From assembly GCA_036250195.1 (NCBI GenBank), contig JAVHZZ010000004.1:317377706-317441705 (forward strand): a stretch of 64,000 nucleotides of DNA, read 5' to 3'. Within the stretch, counting starts at the first letter, position 1. Each line of letters opens with the position of its first letter. A model generated the notes under the pieces. It had not been told where the DNA came from, searched no databases, and saw nothing but the letters and a program-made list of their open reading frames with translations. This document shows positions 57,660 through 64,000 of the stretch, piece by piece. Origin of the DNA: Mixophyes australis (taxonomy: Eukaryota; Chordata; Amphibia; Anura; Limnodynastidae). The position numbers were made by a program, and so were the translations under genes.

Positions 57660-59707
57660 ACACCTTTGATTGTTTAAGTTTGAAGGGTCAGAGGAGTCCT
57701 TCCATAGGTACAAGGAATGTAATAAAACATGCAAAAAGGAAATTACATTGGATAAATTAGAAAATGAAAGGCAAGTTGCAAAACAAAGTAAGACAAACCC
57801 CAAAAAGTTTTTTAAGTATTTAAATGGCAAAAGGATTAAAAAAGATAATATAGGACCCCTAAGTAGTGAGATGGGTGAATTGATAAATGATACTAAGGAA
57901 AAAGCAGAGGTACACTTTCTTTTCTTCAGTATTTACTAGAGAGAAACAAATGGTAGGGGTAATACATAAAAATGGAAATGAAACCATACCATTAATTAAT
58001 ACTTGGTTGTCAGAAGAAGTCCAAAGGCGACTGAAGAAAATTAAGATAAATAAAGCTCCAGGTCCAGATGGCATACACCCAAGGGTCCTTATGGAGTTAA
58101 ACTCGGAAATAGCTAGACTGCTGTTCTTAATTTTCAGAGATTCAATCTCATCAAGCTCAGTACCAAGGGATTGGCAAGTAGCAGATATGGTGCTGTTGTT
58201 TAAAAAGGGGACGAGATCACAACCAGGGAATTATAGACCTGTAAGCCTGACATCAATAGTGGGGAAACTACTGGAAGGTATTTTAAGGGATAGTATTCAG
58301 GATTACTTGGTGTGCAATAAAATTATTAGTGGAATCAACATGGATTTGTGAGGGATAGGTCATGTCAAACTAATCTAATTAGTTTCTATGAGGAAGTCAG
58401 TGGGAACTTACACCAGGGCAGCACAGTAGATGTGGTCTACTTACATTTTGCAAAGGCCTTTGATACAGTGCCACACAAGAGGTTGTTTTACAAAATTAGG
58501 AAACTGGGTCTAGGAATCAACATTTGTACTTGGATCGAAAACTGGTTAGAGAATAGAGAACAGAGAGTTGTGATATATGGAACATTTTCTAATTGGTCAA
58601 AAGTTTTAAGTGGAGTACCTCAAGGTTCTGTGCTGGGGCCACTCCCTTTTAATACATTTATTAATGACCTTGGTGATGATTTAAAAAGTAAATTATCTAT
58701 TTTTGCAGATGACACTAAACTCTGTAAGGTAATAAAATCAGAGCAAGATGTAGCTTCTCTACAGAGGGACTTAAATAAACTGGAGGATTGGGCGGCCAAA
58801 TGAAATATGAGGTTTAACATAGATAATTGTAAGGTTATGCATTTAGGGATCAAAAACAAGTACGCAATCTATAAGTTAAATGGAATTAATTTAGGAGAAT
58901 CTATAATGGAAAAGGATTTGGGAGTGCTCGTAGACAGTAGACTTTGCAATAGTGCTCAATGTCAAGCAGCAGGGCAAACAAAGTATTGGCATGCATAAAA
59001 AGGGGCAAAGATGCAAGGAAGATGTCATTTTGCTACTGTATAAATCGTTGGTGAGACCTCATATTGAATATGCAGTACAGTTCTGGGCAACACTCTATAA
59101 AAAAGATATTCTGGAACTAGAAAGGGTTCAGAGAAGGGTGACAAAATTGATAAAGGGTATGGAGTCATTAAGTTATGAGGAAAGGTTAGCCAGTTTAGGC
59201 ATGTTTACTTTAGAAAAGAGGCATCTAAGGGGAGATATGATTACTATGTACAAATACATTAAGGGTCAATACAGAGAACTTTCATGGGAACTTTTTTATC
59301 CCAAGGACTATACACAGGACACACGGTTACCCCCTAAGTTTAGAGGAAAGGAAATTTCACAACCAGCAAAGGAAGGGATTCTTTACAGTAAGGGCAATCA
59401 ACATATGGAATTCATTGCCAGGGAAGGTTGTGATGGCAGATTCAATAGATATGTTTAAGAAAGGGTTAGACAAATTTTTAGCAGAAAAGTGTATTCAGGG
59501 ATACGACCATTAATTAAAATGTAGGATAGTAGTGGATATAGAGTAAAAATAGAACTACAATATTGAGTCTGGGGGGATTTTCACAATTGAAAATGATTGG
59601 TGGTGGCTTACTCTGGATCAATTTCAAATATAAGTGCAGTCACAGGAGATCCAAAATAGGTTGAACTTGATGGAGTGGTGTCTTTTTTCAACCTCATACA
59701 CTATGTT
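57660..59707 (+). mobile_element. CR1-like LINE inserted in the tandem array
   Basis: 5'-truncated LINE on the plus strand with RT remnants and a 3' end TTGAACTTGATGGAGTGGTG then TTTTTTCAACCTCATACAC. Flanks ACCTAA (57654-57659) and ACCTCA (59708-59713) look like a 6-bp target duplication with one change. Removal restores the array unit seen uninterrupted at 61370. Confidence 0.82.
57670..59516 (+). pseudogene. CR1-like ORF2 reverse transcriptase remnant
   Basis: KSKTNPKKFFKYLNGKR-like text at 57780-57840, then IKINKAPGPDGIHPRVL (58040), NYRPVSLTSIVGKLLEGIL (58225), VYLHFAKAFDTVPHKRLFY (58435), VLSGVPQGSVLGPLPFNTF (58605), LSIFADDTKLCKVI (58695) and FNIDNCKVMHLG (58813). C-terminal part 58952-59458 includes LVRPHIEYAVQFWATLYKKD and ends LAEKCIQGYDH near 59512. 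RT motifs are intact, but frames change near 57920, 58350, 58800 and 58960. Identification as CR1 clade is from these motifs. Confidence 0.87.
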
Positions 59708-60094
59708 ACCTCATTTTTCATCTTTTAAGTCAAATTTAAAAAAGTATAAAATTGTTGTTCCTCACATTCTTACACCTTGCAGAGAGGTTGAATTTGGCTA
59801 TAGTATGCCTAATCAACAATGCATTTTCCTTCAAAATATAAACAGGAAAGTGGTTAGTTTAGAGTGTTGCATATACTGTTATTTGTCTACAGCTGGTCTG
59901 TAGAAAATAAAGAAAAATGACAAAAGTTCAAGATTTCCTGTTACCCTTCCCACCATTCAAACTAAGGAGCATTTAGTAAAGTTCAACTCTAAATAAAATA
60001 TACTGATAACAGTTAGGAAACTAAAAAGGTAGATATTTCAAAATTAAAAAAAAATATGAAATGCTCTTATCCTATTTTAAAAGGGGTATCTGCT

Positions 60095-60214
60095 TACCTA
60101 CAGCCAAGATGTGGAACTGTTCTAAAAAGTTGATCTTCAGTTTGAGTTCCAAGGTACCTACAGCCAAGTTGTGGAACTGTTCTAAAAATTTGATCTTCAG
60201 TTTGAGTTCCAAGG
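60095..60214. repeat. 60-bp tandem duplication within the array unit
   Basis: Two units starting TACCTACAGCCAAG (60095 and 60155), differing by two bases. The equivalent unit near 62126 has a single copy, so this is a private change. Confidence 0.9.
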
Positions 60215-63200
60215 TAAACTAAAATTCCCAAGCACTTGTAATCTTTTTATAAGGCTAAACAATACAGTCCCCAACTAATGAGACGTCAGAGGACCTTTTC
60301 TTTGTTTTTCCCCAATAGAGCAATATGGCTTTAAGAGAAATGGATGTGCTAATTTCTTTTACATATGCATACGAGATACTCTCTGCGTAACAATTGGTAT
60401 ACCTTGGATGAAACTTCCATTCAGATGCTTAATGTGATTTAAAGGAACTTGCTTCCTTTAGATAATTGACTTCTTATATACTAAAGATTCTATTGAAGTC
60501 TTATATTTTTCAATAATATCATAAAAACATTAAACATTTGTTGGACATTTTGAGTTGTAACTAATGTGAAAGCAATATGGAGAAATGTCATATAAAGCAT
60601 TGGTATATTGTAACTGCTGTCCAAATCCTCTTGTATATAAGCATTCTAGAATCCAAACATCGATAAAATCCAAACATCAAAATTCTAGAATCAGCAAGTT
60701 TTCTAGGAGTAAGGATTACATTGTCCTTAAATCTAAACATCCAAAATTATGGAATCAGCAAGTGTTCTAGAAGAAAGGATAAATTTGTCCTTAAATCTGA
60801 ACATCCTGAAACTATTTGTCTTGCCAACTATACATTTTGTGGTTCTTTGTTGCTGTAAATAATACTAGATGCATGAATAGATTTAAACATTAGTTTAAAC
60901 ATTTAAAAATGCAATGTAAATAAAGTGTTCTGCCATTAAACATATAGTGATGCACCATTTCTAGAGCAGGATGTTTAACATGCCCAAAATGACAACTGAA
61001 TATAAGTATAAATAAGTATAAGAACTAGATTTAAAAGCTCAAAATATTTCTATGTAAATCTAGAAACTCTGAAAGTTAGTACATCCCAAAATAAATATAT
61101 CCGACTGGAAGATGTTGCCCAATGCCTACAATGCCCAAAACAGGAAGCACTTTCTCACCAGAAATGGAACAAAAGAGATAGCTTTGTTTTGGGGGATTTA
61201 AGCTTGGAATGAATTTAGATGGATTGTGCTTTTTGGATCGTGCATGCTTTGTGGATCCATCCTGGAAAGCCTTCTTTTTTTGGCAGTTGCCTTGAGAGAT
61301 AACTTGTTAATTCCAATGTTGTTGAAGTTAAGTTGCCTATCAGATTTACAGTTTGAAGATAAACACCTAATTTTTCATGTTTTAAGCCACATTTACAAAA
61401 GCATAAAATTGTTGTTCCTTACATTTTGACACCATACAGACAGGATGAATTTGCATATACAATGCCCTAAACAACACAGCACTGTCCTATAAAAGATACA
61501 CGGGAAAGTGCTTAGTTTAGAATGTTGAATACATTGTTATTTGCCTGAATTATAGAAAATAAAGGAAATTGACAACATTTCAAGATTTTCTTCTGCATTT
61601 CCCATCATTCAAACTAGGAAGCATTTCATATAGTTCAGCTCTAATAAAATATGCTGATAACAATTTGCAAATTGAAAAGTCAGAGATTTCAAAGACGAAA
61701 ATAAAATGAAATAGTCTCACATGTATCCGATTTCAAAATAAATATATCAGACTAGAAGATGTTGCCCAATGCCTACAATGCCCAAAACAGGAAGCACTTT
61801 CTCACCAGAAATGGAACAAAAGAGAGAGCTTTGTTTTGGGTGATTTAAGCTTGGAATGAATGTAGATGTAAATCTGAATATTCAGGAACAATAAATGAAT
61901 ACAAGTGAGAAAAGCCAAACACATTCATGTCTCTGTAAATATGTTTGCTACACTTACTTTATTAGCTCTATTAATTTGAAACCATTGTGGATAAAAATTT
62001 ACAGTTCCCAGATAAACCAAACAGAAAGCACTTAACAATTTGGAAATTGAAAAGTCAGAGATTTCAAAGACTCAAAAAATGTAATAGTCTTACATGTATC
62101 CTATTTCAAATAGGGTAATTGCTTACCTACAGTCAAGAAGTGGAGCTGTTCTAACAGGTTGATCTTCAGTTTGAGTTCCAAGTTAAACTAAAATTCCCAT
62201 GCACTTGTAATCCTTTTATAAGCCTAAAGAATACAGTCACCAGCCAATCTGAAGTGAGATGACCTTTTCTTTGTCTTTCCCCAATAGAGGGGTGGGGCAA
62301 TCTGGCTTTAAGACAAATGGAGGTGCCTATTTCATTTACATATGCATGCAAGACACTCTCTGCATAACAATAGGCATGGCTTGGATGAAACTTTCAATCA
62401 GATGATTCCAGAGATTCCAAGGAACTTGCTTCCTGTAGATAATTGACATCGTATATACTAAAGATCCTAATGAATTGTAATATTTTTCAATGTTATCATA
62501 AAACATTAAACATGTGTTGGAAATCTTAAGTTGTAACTAATGTGTAAAGCAATATGGAGAAATACCATATAAAGCATTGGTATATGCTAAATGGTGTCCA
62601 AATCCTATTGTATATAAGCATTCTAGAACCAGCAAGTGTTCTAGAAGACATCATAACAATGTCCCTAAATCTGAACATTCCAAATATATCTGTCTAGCAA
62701 CTATACATTTTGTGGTGCTTTGTTGCAGTAAATAATACTGGCAAATATATGTATGAACAGATTAAAACATTAATCCTTTAAAAATGCTATGGATAGAAAG
62801 TGTTGTGCCATTAAACAAATATAGTGATGCACCATTTCTAGAGCAGGATGTTTAACATGCCCAAAATAACAACTGAATGCAAGCAAGCTAAGTATAAGAA
62901 CTAGATTTTCAAGCTCAAAAATGGTCAAGGGAAGCACTAACGTTAGATTTCTATGTAAATCTAGAAAACCTAAAAGGCAATACAACCCAAAATAAATATA
63001 TCCGACTGGAAGATGTTGCCCAATGCCTACAATGCCCAAAACAGGAAGCACTTTCTCACCAGAAATGGAACAAAAGAGAGAGCTTTGTTTTGGGTGATTT
63101 AAGCTTGGAATGAATTTAGATGGATTGTGCTTTGTGGATCGTGCATGCTTTGTGGATCCATCCTGGAAAGCCTTCTTTTTTTGGCAGTTGCCTTGAGAGA

Positions 63201-64000
63201 TAACTTGTTAATTCCAATGTTGTCGAAGTTAAGTTGCCTATCAGATTTACAGTTTGAAGATAAACACCTAATTTTTCATGTTTTAAGCCACATTTACAAA
63301 AGCATAAAATTGTTGTTCCTTACATTTTGACACCATACAGACAGGATGAATTTGCATATACAATGCCCTAAACAACACAGCACTGTCCTATAAAAGATAC
63401 ACAGGAAAGTGCTTAGTTTAGAGTGTTGAATACATTGTTATTTGCCTGAATTATAGAAAATAAAGGAAATTGACAACATTTCAAGATTTCCTGCTGCGTT
63501 TCCCATCATTCAAACTAGGAAGCATTTCATATAGTTCAGCTCTAATAAAATATACTGATAACAATTTGCAAATTGAAAAGTCAGAGATTTCAAAGACGAA
63601 AATAAAATGAAATAGTCTCACATGTATCCGATTTCAAAATAAATATATCAGACTGGAAGATGTTGCCCAATGCCTACAATGCCCAAAACAGGAAGCACTT
63701 TCTCACCAGAAATGGAACAAAAGAGAGAGCTTTGTTTTGGGTGATTTAAGCTTGGAATGAATGTAGATGTAAATCTGAATATTCAGGAACAATAAATGAA
63801 TACAAGTGAGAAAAGCCAAACACATTCATGTCTCTGTAAATATGTTTGCTACACTTACTTTATTAGCTCTATTAATTTGAAACCATTGTGGATAAAAATT
63901 TACAGTTCCCAGATAAACCAAACAGAAAGCACTTAACAATTTGGAAATTGAAAAGTCAGAGATTTCAAAGACTCAAAAAATGTAATAGTCTTACATGTAT

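Larger units (their letters stand above)
57053..64000. repeat. Tandem array, period ~1.9 kb, runs off the right edge
   Basis: A block beginning CCGACTGGAAGATGTTGCCC recurs at 61102 and 63003, and its shorter variant (B) at 61751 and 63651, giving a higher-order period of 1900-1901 bp. Other anchors recur at 60951/62828 and 60838/62712. Copies on the right differ by only a few bases. An older unit (57053-61090) carries the CR1 insertion and an inverted segment (57140-57420 is the reverse complement of part of 61750-62030). No coding sequence. Satellite or amplified transposon; origin unknown. Confidence 0.8.

Noticed and set aside
61226..63330. Two near-identical 67-residue frames as a gene family
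   Set aside because: They are the same position in two units of the 1.9-kb array, with no coding signature.

Overview
The window looks like a repeat-dense intergenic stretch of a vertebrate nuclear genome, most likely an anuran amphibian. The evidence is the mixture of transposon families: fish/frog-type L1, L2/CR1-like LINEs ending in ATT repeats, a Ty3/gypsy chromovirus-like element, palindromic MITEs starting GGGCCYGATTCATTAAG or GGGGTAAATGTATCA, short hAT elements and a Harbinger-type element. I found no convincing host gene, rRNA, tRNA or CRISPR array. Nearly all recognisable coding sequence is decayed transposon protein. Species is not determinable from the window.

Layout. 1-6.1 kb: a degenerate Ty3/gypsy element on the minus strand (integrase at the left edge, then RNase H/RT, protease, gag, putative LTR), split by a 1.74-kb insertion with an 8-bp target duplication. 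6.1-25 kb: sparse DNA holding a solo LTR (7124-7710, TSD AGAAG), two related MITEs, hAT elements, TIR elements and unclassified sequence. 25.7-28.1 kb: a minus-strand L2-like LINE carrying a solo LTR (26925-27536, TSD AAAAG). 28.9-30.4 kb: a TIR element (TSD TAG) with a hAT element nested in it (TSD GGTATGAA). 33.3-37.2 kb: a longer L2-like LINE with endonuclease and RT remnants. 38.0-43.4 kb: an L1 with ORF1 and ORF2 remnants on the plus strand. 43.4-49.2 kb: a second L1, broken by a palindromic MITE, an 844-bp tandem duplication and a 1.94-kb insertion (11-bp TSD) carrying a hammerhead-ribozyme-like motif. 49.2-51.9 kb: a Harbinger-like element encoding a Myb/SANT protein in three exons with matching splice phases and one frame break. 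51.9-52.4 kb: a retroviral-type LTR. 52.4-55.3 kb: a third L2-like LINE. 55.4-57.05 kb: an L2 tail with a 1.28-kb hAT element that itself contains another hAT element. 57.05-64 kb: a tandem array with a period near 1.9 kb, one unit interrupted by a CR1 LINE; the array runs off the right edge.

The main value of the window is its insertion stratigraphy. Nine insertions can be bounded to the base by target-site duplications, and for three of them (961-2702, 26925-27536, 46984-48925) removing the insert makes the interrupted host-element reading frame continuous again. These insertions give a relative order of activity: Ty3, L2 and L1 are older; hAT, PLE-like, MITE, solo LTR and CR1 insertions are younger. 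Two very similar segmental duplications (844 bp, 176 bp) and near-identical 1.9-kb units show recent local duplication. The best candidate for something biologically unusual is the hammerhead-like motif in the 46984-48925 insertion. All functional statements are from reading alone, with no database search.
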